From Legionella sainthelensi (GTDB taxonomy: Bacteria > Pseudomonadota > Gammaproteobacteria > Legionellales > Legionellaceae): DNA of 64,000 nt. Shown here piece after piece: positions 30,179-40,286 of the stretch (within the stretch, counting starts at the first letter, position 1; each line of letters starts with the position of its first letter). The position numbers and the translations under genes were made by a program. The notes under the pieces were generated by a model that was not told the origin of the DNA, made no database searches, and saw only the letters and a list, made by a program, of their open reading frames with translations. The stretch covers positions 307,501-371,500 of the forward strand of contig NZ_LR134388.1 in assembly GCF_900637685.1 (NCBI RefSeq), written 5' to 3'.

Positions 30179-32560
30179 ATGAAATTAAGTAAATTGTGGT
30201 TACGTGAATGGGTTAATTTCTCATTAACTGAACAAGAATTGGCGAGTCAACTCACTATGGCTGGTTTGGAAGTGGATGCTGTAAGTCCTGTAGCCGGAGA
30301 GTTTTCTCAAGTAATCGTTGCTGAAGTTCTTAGCACCAAGCCTCATCCTAATGCAGATAAATTGACTTTATGCGAAGTAAATGGCAGCACAGGAAAACCG
30401 TTACAAATCGTTTGTGGTGCTTCGAATGTAAGAGCCGGACTAAAAGTCGCTCTAGCCACGGTTGGGGCGCGCTTGCCCGGTGGTTTTAATATTAAAGAAT
30501 CAAAGTTACGTGGAGAGCTTTCACAAGGAATGCTCTGCTCTGTTAGTGAATTGGGAATGGCGGAACAATCTGATGGGATTATGGAGTTAGAAAGTGATGC
30601 GCCTGTTGGAATGGACTTGCGTGAGTATCTGACTCTTGATGACCATATATTAGATATTGATTTAACGCCTAATCGTGCAGATTGTTTTAGTGTGTTAGGT
30701 GTTGCACGTGAAGTTGCTGTATTGAACAAACTCCCCTTATTAGAAAAAGAGATTTCTACGATTACTCCCAGTATTGATGATATCTTTCCCATACAGTTGA
30801 ACAGTCCTGAAGCATGCTCACGTTATTGTGGTCGTGTGATTCGCAAGATAAATACTCAAGCAAGCACGCCTTTATGGATGAGTGAACGTTTACGACGAAG
30901 TGGCATTAGATGCGTTCATCCTGTTGTGGATGTAATGAATTATGTCATGCTTGAATTGGGGCAACCTATGCATGCTTTTGATTTGAGTGCGATCAACGGC
31001 GAAATAAACGTACGCTACAGTAATCAGCAAGAACAATTAGAGTTGCTTGACGGGCAAAAATTAACTTTGAATGAAAAAGTATTAGTGATTGCAGATCAAG
31101 ATAAGCCTTTGGCTATGGCGGGTATCATGGGTGGCGAAGCAAGCTCTGTGCAGGCCCATACCATTGATGTATTTTTAGAAAGTGCTTTTTTTAATCCCAC
31201 AGTCATTGCAGGAGTGGCTCGAAAATTTGGTTTATTTAGTGATTCATCGCAACGTTTTGAGCGTGGTGTCGATCCTAACCTGCAAATAAAAGCTCTAGAA
31301 AGAGCTACCGCATTAATTTTAGAACTTGTTGGTGGCGAAGCAGGTCCCATTATTGAAGCCTCTAGTCAAGAACATTTGCCGAGCAAAGTGCATTTTTCCT
31401 TCAACACGGAAAAAGTAAAAAAGCTAACCGGACTCAATATTTCTTTACCGGAAATAAAGCGTTTTCTTGATGGTTTAGGCATCACGGTGATACGAGAGCA
31501 AATTAATTTTCTAGAGGTGAGTATTCCTTCTCATCGTTTTGATATTCAGCGAGATGAAGACTTGGTTGAGGAAATAATTCGTCTTTATGGATATGATAAT
31601 TTACATGCTGAACCTACATATACATTGGTGCAGGCAGGGAAAACATGTGGCAATGAAGAAATAGCAACGATACTTGCTCGCTGGTTTGCAAGTAAAGGAT
31701 ACCATGAAACGATCAGTTACAGTTTTGTTGACCCCGAATTACAACATGAGCTTTATCCTCATAAAGAATTTATGCAACTTCTGAATCCTATCTCTTCAGA
31801 GTTATCGCAAATGCGTGCTGGAATGTGGCCTGGTTTAATTGCATCACTGATTTATAACGTACATCGCCAACAAAATGAGGTTAAATTTTTTGAAATTGGA
31901 GTGGTTTTTGATGTTCAGCAAGAGAAGCTAAAAGAGCGTCCTTGTGTTGCAGGTTTGTTGATGGGAGAACAAGGGAGTGTTAATTGGAGTGAAGCAACGC
32001 GAGTGTATGATTTTTTTGACTTAAAAGGAGATCTGCAATCTTTATTCGCCTCATTAAAACTGAAGCAAGTAGAGTTCGTTGCCAGCGTTCATGAAGCATT
32101 GCATCCTGGACAGTGTGCTCAAATCAATATAAATGGTGTTTTTTCGGGCTGGATAGGAACTTTACATCCTCGCTTAGCCGATGCCTTAGATTTAAATCAT
32201 GATGTTCTTCTTTTTGAAATCAACTTAGAGGCCTTAATAGGACACGAATCGCCACGTTATAAACCGATTTCAAAATATCCTCAAATTCGCAGGGATTTAT
32301 CATTTTTAGTCGATAATGAAATCGAGGTCATGCAAATCGAATCAGTAGTAAGAGCTACTGTACAAGAAAATTGGCTAAAGTCTTTTGATGTCTTTGATGT
32401 ATATACTGGGGAAGGTGTTCCCGTAGGCAAGAAAAGCTTGGCTATTTCTCTAACTATTCAAGACGAAAGTCGTACTTTGGTTGATACCGAGATTAATTCT
32501 TTAATTGATGCTATAATCAATACGTTAGAAAATAAATTTTCAATCATATTGAGGGAGTAA
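30179..32560 (+). CDS. pheT: Phenylalanine-tRNA ligase beta subunit
   Basis: A 793-residue beta subunit. The order is: the tRNA-binding (EMAP-like) domain at about 40-150, B1/B5 modules with [21 protein letters not shown], the B3/B4 editing region and the C-terminal anticodon-binding ferredoxin fold ([13 protein letters not shown]). The size is normal. There is a 94-base gap after pheS and an immediate link to ihfA. Confidence 0.97.
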   Translation: MKLSKLWLREWVNFSLTEQELASQLTMAGLEVDAVSPVAGEFSQVIVAEVLSTKPHPNADKLTLCEVNGSTGKPLQIVCGASNVRAGLKVALATVGARLPGGFNIKESKLRGELSQGMLCSVSELGMAEQSDGIMELESDAPVGMDLREYLTLDDHILDIDLTPNRADCFSVLGVAREVAVLNKLPLLEKEISTITPSIDDIFPIQLNSPEACSRYCGRVIRKINTQASTPLWMSERLRRSGIRCVHPVVDVMNYVMLELGQPMHAFDLSAINGEINVRYSNQQEQLELLDGQKLTLNEKVLVIADQDKPLAMAGIMGGEASSVQAHTIDVFLESAFFNPTVIAGVARKFGLFSDSSQRFERGVDPNLQIKALERATALILELVGGEAGPIIEASSQEHLPSKVHFSFNTEKVKKLTGLNISLPEIKRFLDGLGITVIREQINFLEVSIPSHRFDIQRDEDLVEEIIRLYGYDNLHAEPTYTLVQAGKTCGNEEIATILARWFASKGYHETISYSFVDPELQHELYPHKEFMQLLNPISSELSQMRAGMWPGLIASLIYNVHRQQNEVKFFEIGVVFDVQQEKLKERPCVAGLLMGEQGSVNWSEATRVYDFFDLKGDLQSLFASLKLKQVEFVASVHEALHPGQCAQININGVFSGWIGTLHPRLADALDLNHDVLLFEINLEALIGHESPRYKPISKYPQIRRDLSFLVDNEIEVMQIESVVRATVQENWLKSFDVFDVYTGEGVPVGKKSLAISLTIQDESRTLVDTEINSLIDAIINTLENKFSIILRE

Positions 32561-32562
32561 TC

Positions 32563-32856
32563 GTGAATGCATTGAGCAAAGCTATAATGGCAGAGACCTT
32601 GTGTGATGAATTGAAACTGTCCAAACCGGCATCAAAAGAGCTGGTCGAAAATTTTTTTGAAGAATTACGACATGCTCTTGAGCATGGACATCATGTAAAA
32701 TTATCTGGATTTGGTAATTTTACACTGAGAGATAAACCACAAAGGCCAGGTAGGAACCCAAAGACTGGAGAGGAAATTCCCGTAGTGGCTAGAAGAGTTG
32801 TGACTTTTAAGCCAGGTTTGAAGCTAAAAAGCAAAATTGAATCTATAGGAAAATAA
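32563..32856 (+). CDS. ihfA: Integration host factor alpha subunit
   Basis: A 97-residue HU/IHF-family DNA-bending protein with the signature [24 protein letters not shown] whose Pro in RPGRNP inserts into DNA. The GTG start follows the pheT stop by 2 bases with GAGGGAG upstream. Partner of IhfB, not in this window. IHF affects life-cycle and effector regulation in Legionella by published work on L. pneumophila, not by anything seen here. Confidence 0.95.
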   Translation: MNALSKAIMAETLCDELKLSKPASKELVENFFEELRHALEHGHHVKLSGFGNFTLRDKPQRPGRNPKTGEEIPVVARRVVTFKPGLKLKSKIESIGK

Positions 32857-32860
32857 TTCA

Positions 32861-33178
32861 TTGAACTATTACTCGAAACATATTTTTTTATGTACCAACA
32901 AAAAGGCTGTAGGCAAACAATGTTGCGCCAACTCTGGCGGAGAAGAGTACTTTGATTATATAAAGTCCCGGCTTTTAGAACTGGAAATGCATGGTCCAGG
33001 AAAAGTTCGCATCAGTAAAACAGGCTGTCTTGGTCGCTGCAGTTCGGGTCCTTGTATCGTGATTTATCCCGAAGGTGTATGGTATACTTATTCATCTTTT
33101 GCTGATATTGATGAAATCATAGAAAAACATTTAATTTCTGGTAGTATTGTTCGCCAGTTGTTAATTGATCCGGTGTGA
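32861..33178 (+). CDS. Thioredoxin-like [2Fe-2S] ferredoxin
   Basis: A 105-residue protein with a TTG start four bases after ihfA. The cysteine pattern Cys11, Cys21 (or 22), Cys56 and Cys60 in TGCLGRCSSGP matches the thioredoxin-fold [2Fe-2S] ferredoxins, as does the VIYPEGVWY segment. These are small electron carriers of mostly unknown partner. Position suggests co-transcription with ihfA. Confidence 0.88.
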   Translation: MNYYSKHIFLCTNKKAVGKQCCANSGGEEYFDYIKSRLLELEMHGPGKVRISKTGCLGRCSSGPCIVIYPEGVWYTYSSFADIDEIIEKHLISGSIVRQLLIDPV

Positions 33179-33208
33179 AAGTTGTCCTATTTACACGGAT
33201 TTTAATAA

Positions 33209-33236
33209 TTGTTTATAAATTTTTGTCCTTTATACT
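33209..33236 (+). promoter_or_regulatory. Possible promoter of rplM-rpsI
   Basis: TTGTTT (33209-33214) and TATACT (33231-33236), 16 bases apart, about 80 bases before the rplM start. Confidence 0.45.
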
Positions 33237-33315
33237 TGTAGGATGATTCTGTTTTGGTTAAAATCGCCCGTCCATGATAGAAGATTACCAATTTAGGCGG
33301 TTCGGAGTTCATTTA

Positions 33316-33750
33316 ATGAAGACATTTAGTGCCAAAAGCCATGAAGTCAAACGTGACTGGTTAGTGGTTGATGCCAGCGATAAAGTTTTGGGTCGCTTAG
33401 CAACTGAAATTGCTCGTCGTTTACGTGGCAAGCATAAAGCTGAGTATACTCCCCATGTTGATACTGGCGATTACATTATCGTTACAAATGCTGAAAAAGT
33501 TATTGTAACTGGTCGTAAATTTACAGATAAGATGTACTATCGTCACACTGGATATCCAGGTGGAATAAAATCAGATAGTTTTGAGAAATTACAAGCAAGA
33601 AATCCAGTGAGGATTATCGAATTAGCTGTTAAAGGTATGCTACCAAAGAATCCTTTGGGAAGAGAAATGTACCGTAAGCTGAAAGTATATGTTGGCAATG
33701 AGCATCCACATGCTGCACAGCAACCCAAACAACTTGATATTGAGGAATAA
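33316..33750 (+). CDS. rplM: 50S ribosomal protein L13
   Basis: A 144-residue L13. Key blocks: [19 protein letters not shown] near the N-terminus, [27 protein letters not shown] and the [13 protein letters not shown] motif. The frame is open to 33274 but the family N-terminus (MKTFSAK) sets the ATG at 33316. Confidence 0.97.
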   Translation: MKTFSAKSHEVKRDWLVVDASDKVLGRLATEIARRLRGKHKAEYTPHVDTGDYIIVTNAEKVIVTGRKFTDKMYYRHTGYPGGIKSDSFEKLQARNPVRIIELAVKGMLPKNPLGREMYRKLKVYVGNEHPHAAQQPKQLDIEE

Positions 33751-33755
33751 GTATT

Positions 33756-34187
33756 ATGGCTGAAGTGAAGCAATACTACGGCACTGGTCGTAGAAAAAGT
33801 TCAACAGCTCGCGTGTTTTTACGCCCAGGTAAAGGCGACATCAAAGTCAACGGTCGTACTTTACAAGAGTATTTCTGCCGTGAAACTTCTTGCATGGTTG
33901 TAATGCAGCCTCTGGAAACTGTTGACCTTGTCGATAAATTTGATATTTATATCACAGTAACTGGTGGTGGAATCTCTGGTCAGGCAGGTGCTGTACGTTT
34001 AGGAATTGCAAGAGCATTGGTTTCTTATGACGAAAAGGGATTGGCAGAAGATGCAGAGCCAAGTCCAGATTCTGTGCGTAGAAAGCTTCGTGCTCGTGGT
34101 TTACTGACGCGTGATTCACGTCGCGTTGAAAGAAAGAAAGTCGGTTTGCACAAAGCTCGTCGTGCAACTCAATACTCAAAACGTTAA
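33756..34187 (+). CDS. rpsI: 30S ribosomal protein S9
   Basis: A 143-residue S9 with [16 protein letters not shown] near the start, [19 protein letters not shown] in the centre and the basic tail ending [17 protein letters not shown] that reaches the P site. It starts 5 bases after rplM, and a terminator follows. Confidence 0.97.
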   Translation: MAEVKQYYGTGRRKSSTARVFLRPGKGDIKVNGRTLQEYFCRETSCMVVMQPLETVDLVDKFDIYITVTGGGISGQAGAVRLGIARALVSYDEKGLAEDAEPSPDSVRRKLRARGLLTRDSRRVERKKVGLHKARRATQYSKR

Positions 34188-34204
34188 TTGTTTATTGGTT
34201 AAAG

Positions 34205-34229
34205 AAACCCCGCATTGGCGGGGTTTTTT
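34205..34229 (+). terminator. Terminator after rplM-rpsI
   Basis: CCCCGC-ATTG-GCGGGG stem (34208-34223) followed by TTTTTT. Confidence 0.9.
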
Positions 34230-34397
34230 GTTTTAATCCAAGATCTAGTGAAACATATGGCAACATCGACTCAGCTCGAAACAGAACAGAGGGAAGTAAA
34301 GGGAGGAGAAGGAGAGTGTTCACGTAAACTAACGGAGCGGGACACCCCAGTCACGATATAGAGTGTAGCGGGTGATGCGATACAAAACGGGCGGCAT

Positions 34398-35015
34398 ATG
34401 GTGAATGACAACTCTGATCCTGAACATAATCAGGATAAAAATGATGTGGTAGATACTGAACGACGCCAGTTTTTGGTGGCAACAACCAGTGTATTAGGGG
34501 GTATTGGGGCTCTATGTGCCTTAACTCCTTTTGTTGCCTCTTGGTTACCTAGTGCTAAAGCTCAAGCTGACGGAGCCCCTGTGCAGGTCGATTTAAGCAA
34601 ATTGGAACCCGGAGAACAAGCTGTTGTTGAATGGCGTGGCAAGCCAGTATGGATCATTAGGCGAACTACGGAAATGCTACAACAAATCACTAAAAACACT
34701 TCTTTGCTCCGAGACCCTCATTCATTGACCCCTCAGCAACCTCATTATGCAAAAAATGAATATCGTTCTATTAATCCCGAATATCTAGTGCTTATAGGAA
34801 TTTGTACCCATTTAGGTTGCTCACCTAAATACAAACCAAATCTTACTGAGTTAGGGCCTAACTGGCCAGGTGGTTTTTTTTGTCCTTGTCATGGTTCTAC
34901 GTTTGATCTTTCGGGTAGAGTCTTTAAAGATGTTCCTGCACCGATTAATTTAGAGGTCCCTCCATATTATTTTATTGATAAACACACTATTGTAATTGGT
35001 GAGGATAAAGCATAA
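34398..35015 (+). CDS. petA: Ubiquinol-cytochrome c reductase Rieske iron-sulfur subunit
   Basis: A 205-residue Rieske protein of the bc1 complex. A twin-arginine type N-terminus (ERRQFLVATTS near residue 21) and one hydrophobic span anchor it. The cluster ligands are in CTHLGC and CPCHG, with the ends of the basal domain conserved. First of petA-petB-petC, but a gap of 298 bases separates it from petB. Confidence 0.96.
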   Translation: MVNDNSDPEHNQDKNDVVDTERRQFLVATTSVLGGIGALCALTPFVASWLPSAKAQADGAPVQVDLSKLEPGEQAVVEWRGKPVWIIRRTTEMLQQITKNTSLLRDPHSLTPQQPHYAKNEYRSINPEYLVLIGICTHLGCSPKYKPNLTELGPNWPGGFFCPCHGSTFDLSGRVFKDVPAPINLEVPPYYFIDKHTIVIGEDKA

Positions 35016-35313
35016 TTTTTATGATAACTGTTCACATAATTGCATCGACTTAAGTACGTGCCGCTCGGATTAAATCCGGTTGTAATCACGAAATTTGCGC
35101 CACACTTCCTGAATTATGTCTTTCACTAATTCGGGCTACAGAAGAAAAGAGAGCAGTTTTCTCTAAGTTGAGGTAATTAACTGTTCATGAGGTATGTAAT
35201 TAAGGGGGGGTGTTGTATGTCATTCCCGTACAGGCGGAGATCAATCCATACACGTTTATGTTTTATGCCCGCATCATTTGTTTATGATTTGTAATAAGGT
35301 AGAGACTAATTAA
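35016..35313 (+). other. 298-base petA-petB gap
   Basis: Unusually long for genes of one complex. No coding frame is convincing. Around 35219-35247 a stretch beginning CATTCCCGTACAGGCGGAGAT resembles a degraded palindromic repeat (CCCG...CGG core), and GAAAAGAGAGCAGTTTTCTC at 35153-35172 forms a weak hairpin. AAGGTAGAG precedes the petB ATG. Confidence 0.35.
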
Positions 35314-36525
35314 ATGAATAGACTCTTTCATTGGATTGATGAACGTTTTCCTCTAGCAAGTACTTGGAGAAAGTATTTCAGCGCTTACTATGTTCCTAAA
35401 AATTTGAATTTTTTTTATATTTTTGGCGCATTAGCGATCGTAGTTTTAGCAAATCAATTTATTACTGGGTTGTGGCTTACTATGTTTTACACACCTAGCG
35501 TTGAGCAAGCATTTTCCTCGATTGAATACATCATGCGTGATGTTAACTTTGGTTGGTTATTACGTTATATGCACTCAACAGGTGCTTCGGCGTTTTTTAT
35601 TGTCATTTATTTACACATGTTTCGTGGTTTGCTCTATGGTTCTTATCAAAAACCTAGAGAGTTAGTCTGGCTTTTGGGAATGTTTTTATATGTTTTACTG
35701 TTGGCTGGCGCCTTTTTTGGCTACCTTTTACCTTGGGGACAGATGTCTTATTGGGGGGCTGAAGTCATTACCTCCTTAGTTGACGCTATCCCTTATATAG
35801 GTAAAAGCCTTGTCGTTTGGCTTAGAGGCGATTATGCAGTGGGAAATGCAACATTACAGCGTTTTTTTGCGTTACATGTGATTGCTATACCATTATTGCT
35901 GTTTTTGTTTGTATTTTTACATATTGTTGCCTTACATAAAGTAGGCTCTAATAATCCAGACGGAATTGAATTTAAAAATAAATTGGATGAAGAAAAGCAG
36001 TTTGATTTAATTCCGTTTCATCCGTATTACATTATTAAAGATTTAGTCGCGGTACTTGCATTTCTTATTTTGTTTTTTGCCGCAGTATTTTGGGCTCCTG
36101 AAATGGGAGGATATTTCCTGGAGCATAATAATTTTGTGCCTGCAAATCCGCTTGTCACTCCCGATCATATCGCTCCAATGTGGTATATGTCTCCTTTTTA
36201 TGCAATCTTACGTGCGATACCCGATAAATTACTTGGAATTATATGCATGGGGGGGGCACTCTTATTATTATTTTTCTTGCCCTGGCTTGATTGTAGTCCA
36301 GTACGCTCCATGCGTTATAAAGGGATATGGTCCAAACTAATGCTTTTTTTAGGTGTGCTTGCCTTTATCGTACTGGGTTATTTGGGAACGATTCCAGTCA
36401 CTCCTTTACGTTTATTTGTTGCTCGGTTGGCTACATTATTATATTTTGCTTATTTTATTTTTATGCCCTTTTATACTCGTATGGAGCTCACTCACCCATT
36501 GCCACTTCGCTCAGGAGAGTGCTGA
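35314..36525 (+). CDS. petB: Cytochrome b of the bc1 complex
   Basis: A 403-residue membrane protein with eight spans. Haem-ligand His pairs are visible in the RYMHSTGASAFFIVIYLHMFRG segment and the FALHVIAIPLLLFLFVFLHIVALH segment; the Qo-site block appears as APEMGGY (PEWY is replaced by PPEW-like AEMG... variants are not rare outside mitochondria, see findings). Its stop overlaps the petC start by one base (TGATG). Confidence 0.95.
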   Translation: MNRLFHWIDERFPLASTWRKYFSAYYVPKNLNFFYIFGALAIVVLANQFITGLWLTMFYTPSVEQAFSSIEYIMRDVNFGWLLRYMHSTGASAFFIVIYLHMFRGLLYGSYQKPRELVWLLGMFLYVLLLAGAFFGYLLPWGQMSYWGAEVITSLVDAIPYIGKSLVVWLRGDYAVGNATLQRFFALHVIAIPLLLFLFVFLHIVALHKVGSNNPDGIEFKNKLDEEKQFDLIPFHPYYIIKDLVAVLAFLILFFAAVFWAPEMGGYFLEHNNFVPANPLVTPDHIAPMWYMSPFYAILRAIPDKLLGIICMGGALLLLFFLPWLDCSPVRSMRYKGIWSKLMLFLGVLAFIVLGYLGTIPVTPLRLFVARLATLLYFAYFIFMPFYTRMELTHPLPLRSGEC

Positions 36526-37199
36526 TGCGTACACAGACACTTTTTTCTATAGTCTTGTTAATAATAGGAGTCTGGTCTCAGCATCAGGTGTATGCAACTT
36601 CATTTTCAATCAACATACAAGACAAGGAACGTTTACAAAGAGGGGCTAAACTTTTTATGAATTATTGTTCCGGGTGCCATTCTTTAAAATATTTAAGGTA
36701 TAACCGCATGGCCAAAGGATTAGGCTTAATGCGTTCTGCGGGGCAAATTGATGAAGGTCTTTTAAAGAATAATCTTATTTTCACAGAAGCAAAAATTAAT
36801 GATCCAATTCAGATTGCTATGCCACCTGAAGATGCAAAGCAATGGTTTGGGATAGTACCCCCAGATTTATCATTAGTTACTAGAGCAAAAGGATCAGAAT
36901 GGCTCTACAATTATTTAATCAGTTTTTACAACGATGATTCTAGACCTTTTGGAACGAATAATTCCCTTGTTCCTGATGTTGCGATGCCCAATATTCTAGA
37001 TACGTTACACAATAAAATGCGAACAGGACAATTTGATGAGAGTGTATTAGACTTGGTGACCTTCCTTACCTATGTAAGTGAGCCTACACAAACGGAACGT
37101 TACCATATGGGATTTTTCGTAATTGGGTTTTTAGTCATTTTATTTCTCGTCATTTGGCGCTTAAAAATAGTTTATTGGCGAAAAATCGGCATAAAGTAG
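36525..37199 (+). CDS. petC: Cytochrome c1
   Basis: A 224-residue exported haem protein. Signal peptide about 1-24, haem motif CSGCH (Cys48, Cys51, His52), probable Met ligand in DVAMPNIL, and a C-terminal membrane anchor (about 195-215). The frame is open upstream, but the ATG at 36525 provides the signal peptide and is coupled to petB. Completes the bc1 complex. Confidence 0.95.
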   Translation: MRTQTLFSIVLLIIGVWSQHQVYATSFSINIQDKERLQRGAKLFMNYCSGCHSLKYLRYNRMAKGLGLMRSAGQIDEGLLKNNLIFTEAKINDPIQIAMPPEDAKQWFGIVPPDLSLVTRAKGSEWLYNYLISFYNDDSRPFGTNNSLVPDVAMPNILDTLHNKMRTGQFDESVLDLVTFLTYVSEPTQTERYHMGFFVIGFLVILFLVIWRLKIVYWRKIGIK

Positions 37200-37233
37200 C
37201 CCAAAAAGGCAAAAATGTGGTAAAGTAATGGTT

Positions 37234-37263
37234 TTGCTTATTCTTAGCATACTAGTATATATT
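37234..37263 (+). promoter_or_regulatory. Possible promoter of sspA-sspB
   Basis: TTGCTT (37234-37239) and TATATT (37258-37263), spacer 18, or TATATA two bases earlier with spacer 16. It lies about 25 bases before the sspA start. Confidence 0.4.
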
Positions 37264-37286
37264 TTATGAATTGATAGGAGTTGCTC

Positions 37287-37907
37287 ATGGCAATTGTTGC
37301 GAAGCGCACTATAATGTCTTTATTTTCTGATACTGATGATGTTTACAGCCATCAAGTTCGTATCGTGTTGGCTGAAAAAGGGGTTAATGTAGAGATCCTT
37401 GCAGCCAAGCAGGCTGAACCAAATGCTGATCTTTTATCAGTTAATCCATATGGAACAATTCCTACATTAATTGATAGAGAGCTTGTGCTTTATGAACCAC
37501 GTATTATTATGGAATATTTAGATGAGCGTTTTCCTCATCCACCATTATTACCTGTTTACCCTGTTGCTCGTGCAGAAACGCGAAAAATGATGCACAGAAT
37601 AGAGCATGATTGGTATTATTTAATGAATAATATCTTAAGAAATAATAATGTAGACGAAGCAAGAACGAACTTGTTTGAAAGTTTAGTAGCTCTTGAGCCA
37701 GTTTTTGCAGATAAGCCTTATTTCCTCAGTGATGAGTTTTCTTTGTTGGATTGTGCATTAGCCCCCTTATTGTGGCGCTTACCTCGATTAGGGATAGATG
37801 TTGCACCAGAATTTAAAGGACTAATTGCTTACATGCAGCGCTTGTTCAAACGGGAGTCGTTTCAAACAAGTTTGACTGATGTTGAGCGACAATTACGAGC
37901 GGCATAA
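37287..37907 (+). CDS. sspA: Stringent starvation protein A
   Basis: A 206-residue GST-fold RNA polymerase-associated protein. The thioredoxin-like N-terminus runs SLFSDTDDVYSHQVRIVLAEKG, with NPYGTIPTLID and YEPRIIMEYLDERFPHPPL, all typical of SspA, and the helical C-terminal half follows. The ATG at 37287 has AGGAG eight bases upstream. SspA is a transcription factor for stationary-phase stress and virulence in other gammaproteobacteria. It is followed by sspB, the standard pair. Confidence 0.95.
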   Translation: MAIVAKRTIMSLFSDTDDVYSHQVRIVLAEKGVNVEILAAKQAEPNADLLSVNPYGTIPTLIDRELVLYEPRIIMEYLDERFPHPPLLPVYPVARAETRKMMHRIEHDWYYLMNNILRNNNVDEARTNLFESLVALEPVFADKPYFLSDEFSLLDCALAPLLWRLPRLGIDVAPEFKGLIAYMQRLFKRESFQTSLTDVERQLRAA

Positions 37908-37911
37908 ATAT

Positions 37912-38325
37912 ATGACTATGACATCAAACAAACCTTATTTAATTCGCGCTGCCTACGATTGGATAGTCGATAACGAATTAACGCCTTATATCCTGGTAAA
38001 TGCAGCATATTTAGGTGTACAGGTCCCAAGAGAGCACGTAAATCATGATCGTATTGTGTTGAATATTTCTCCAGCAGCTACTCGAGGTTTATTGTTGGAG
38101 AATGATCGGATAATTTTTACCGCGCGCTTTTCAGGAAAAACGGAGCAAATCTTTGTTCCACCAGGAGCCGTATTGGAGATTTATGCCAAGGAAAATGGCA
38201 GAGGTATCGCCTTTGCACTTGAAGATGAAGAGGAACCGCCTCCAGCATCTTCTGGTTCGTCAACTTCAGATGCTGAAGGCTCAGTATCTTCTAAAAGTAA
38301 GCCTTCATTAAAATTAGTGAAGTAG
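37912..38325 (+). CDS. sspB: ClpXP adaptor SspB
   Basis: A 137-residue adaptor that hands ssrA-tagged proteins to ClpXP. The N-terminal substrate-binding domain runs to about residue 105, with YDWIVDNELTPYILV, and a disordered acidic/Ser-rich linker ends with the XB-type tail PSLKLVK that docks on ClpX. Start at 37912, four bases after sspA. Confidence 0.94.
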   Translation: MTMTSNKPYLIRAAYDWIVDNELTPYILVNAAYLGVQVPREHVNHDRIVLNISPAATRGLLLENDRIIFTARFSGKTEQIFVPPGAVLEIYAKENGRGIAFALEDEEEPPPASSGSSTSDAEGSVSSKSKPSLKLVK

Positions 38326-38326
38326 C

Positions 38327-39804
38327 ATGTCAGAAAATGCTCTTTATCGTTGTGAGCAAATCAGAGCCTGTGAACAACAGGCTACTTCTCAGTATCAATG
38401 GGACGAAAATACACTTATGTCTCGAGCTGGTGAAGAGGCATTTTCGCATATAATAAAACTTTATCCTCATATTCGACATCTTGCTGTGTATTGCGGCTCG
38501 GGAAATAATGCTGGTGATGGATATGTTGTTGCACGATTAGCACATGAACATGGATTAATGGTTACTGTCTATCAATGCAAGGCTTTGGCAGATTTGCCTC
38601 TTGCCGCTCAGCATGCAGCTTTGATGGCAATCAATGCAGGAGTTGATTGTCAACCCGCAGAGGAACCCTTAGATAGCGAGGCGGAGTTAATTGTTGATGC
38701 GCTGCTTGGAATAGGTTTAAGAGGACCCGTGCATGGGAATATTGCATCCGCAATTCATCAGATCAATGCAAGCGGTCTTCCGGTGATTGCATTAGATATT
38801 CCATCAGGCCTTAACGCCGATACAGGGCAGGTGGAAAATTTTGTGTTCAAGCTGATGCCACTCTAACATTCATCGCACAAAAATTAGGTATGTATACTGC
38901 AGAGGGTCCGGATCATTGCGGAGATATTTATTGCTGTTCATTAAGTTTAGAGGCCTGTACGCATCAATTAGCCCCTGCGGCACGTTTGTTAAATTCTACT
39001 ACTCTATCTTTGCCTCTTGCTAAGCGTAAAAAAAACTCACATAAAGGAACTTATGGTCATGTTTTAATAATAGGAGGAGGACCAGGTATGCCTGGAGCTG
39101 TTAGTCTTGCTGCAAAAGCAACACTGAGAACGGGCGCCGGAGCAGTTACTGTGGCAACTTGGCCTGAATACGCAACGAGTGCTTTATCTTTAATTCCTGA
39201 AGCGATGGTAAGCGGTATTAAAACAGCGAAAGACTTAAAACGACTTTTAGCAAATGCTTCTGTTTGTGTTATAGGGCCTGGGCTTGGTGAAAGTGACTGG
39301 GCGATTGATCTGTTTTTAACAGCAATTACTTCGCAATTACCTATGGTGATCGATGCCTCAGCACTGAGATTATTAGCGAGCAATCCGCAAACTGACGATA
39401 ATTGGATTTTAACGCCTCATCCAGGAGAGGCTGCGAGCCTTCTAGCTTGTTCTACTGATTCGATTCAGAAGGATAGGTACCTAGCAGCAGAAAAAATTCA
39501 ACAACACTATGGTGGTGTTGTCATATTAAAAGGTGCGGGTACAGTGATCCAGACAGCTGAAAAAAGTACTTTCGTCTGTCCACGGGGAAATCCCGGGATG
39601 GCAAGTGCGGGTATGGGTGATGTGTTGAGTGGTATTATTGCTGGTTTTTGCGCCCAAGGTTTTTCTCTGGCACAAGCTGCACAATATGGTGTTTGGGTGC
39701 ATGCAGTTGCGGGAGATCGTGTAGGGGAAAAGTTAGGTGGAGCGGGGTTACTCGCTAGTGATTTATTAGATGCTATCCCATCTGTATTGAACTATTCCGA
39801 ATGA
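38327..39804 (+). pseudogene. nnr: Bifunctional NAD(P)H-hydrate repair enzyme, interrupted by a frameshift
   Basis: The first frame (38327-38866) is the N-terminal epimerase (YjeF_N, NnrE-type) with GSGNNAGDGY and LDIPSGLNADTG, and stops shortly after. The second frame continues as VQADATLTFIAQKLGMYTAEG from about 38848 to 39804 and is the C-terminal ADP-dependent dehydratase (NnrD-type) with GTYGHVLIIGGGPGMPGA, HPGEAA and NPGMASAGMGDVLSG. A single-base loss near 38838-38848 (around AAAATTTTG) explains the break. Two separate polypeptides could still be made, so function may survive. Overlaps tsaE by 4 bases. Confidence 0.85.
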
Positions 39805-40286
39805 TGAATACAAATCAATCTAATGAGCTAATACTGGATTTACCAGACGAAAAATCGAGCGTACGTTTTGCATCTCGTTTGGCTTCATGTCTTTGTCCTT
39901 CTTTAATCATGACTTTTAGTGGCGATCTGGGTGCAGGAAAAACCACGATCATTCGTGCCATGTTAAAATGCTTGGGCGTGCAATCTGCAATTAAAAGCCC
40001 TACTTTTTCATTAGTAGAAAGTTATACATGTCATAACCTGCTTGTGCATCATTTTGATCTGTATCGAATTCATCATGAAGAGGAATTAGAATACTTAGGA
40101 TTTCGAGATTATTTTACACCTGGTAGTATTTGCTGTATTGAATGGGCAGAAAATGCTGGATCAGCATTGCCTTATATAGATATTCGTTTTAAGTTAAACA
40201 TGAAAGGGGCTGGACGTGAAGTGCAAATAATAGCATTGAGCGCAGCTGGTGAAAAAATTTTAGCTCGCCTGGCAGGAGAAACATGA
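39801..40286 (+). CDS. tsaE: tRNA threonylcarbamoyladenosine biosynthesis ATPase TsaE
   Basis: A 161-residue P-loop protein with GDLGAGKTTIIRA (Walker A), KSPTFSLVESY and the FDLYRI block of the family. It energises TsaB-TsaD in making t6A37 of tRNA. It overlaps nnr and amiC by 4 bases each, the usual gammaproteobacterial order nnr-tsaE-amiC-mutL-miaA. Confidence 0.95.
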   Translation: MMNTNQSNELILDLPDEKSSVRFASRLASCLCPSLIMTFSGDLGAGKTTIIRAMLKCLGVQSAIKSPTFSLVESYTCHNLLVHHFDLYRIHHEEELEYLGFRDYFTPGSICCIEWAENAGSALPYIDIRFKLNMKGAGREVQIIALSAAGEKILARLAGET

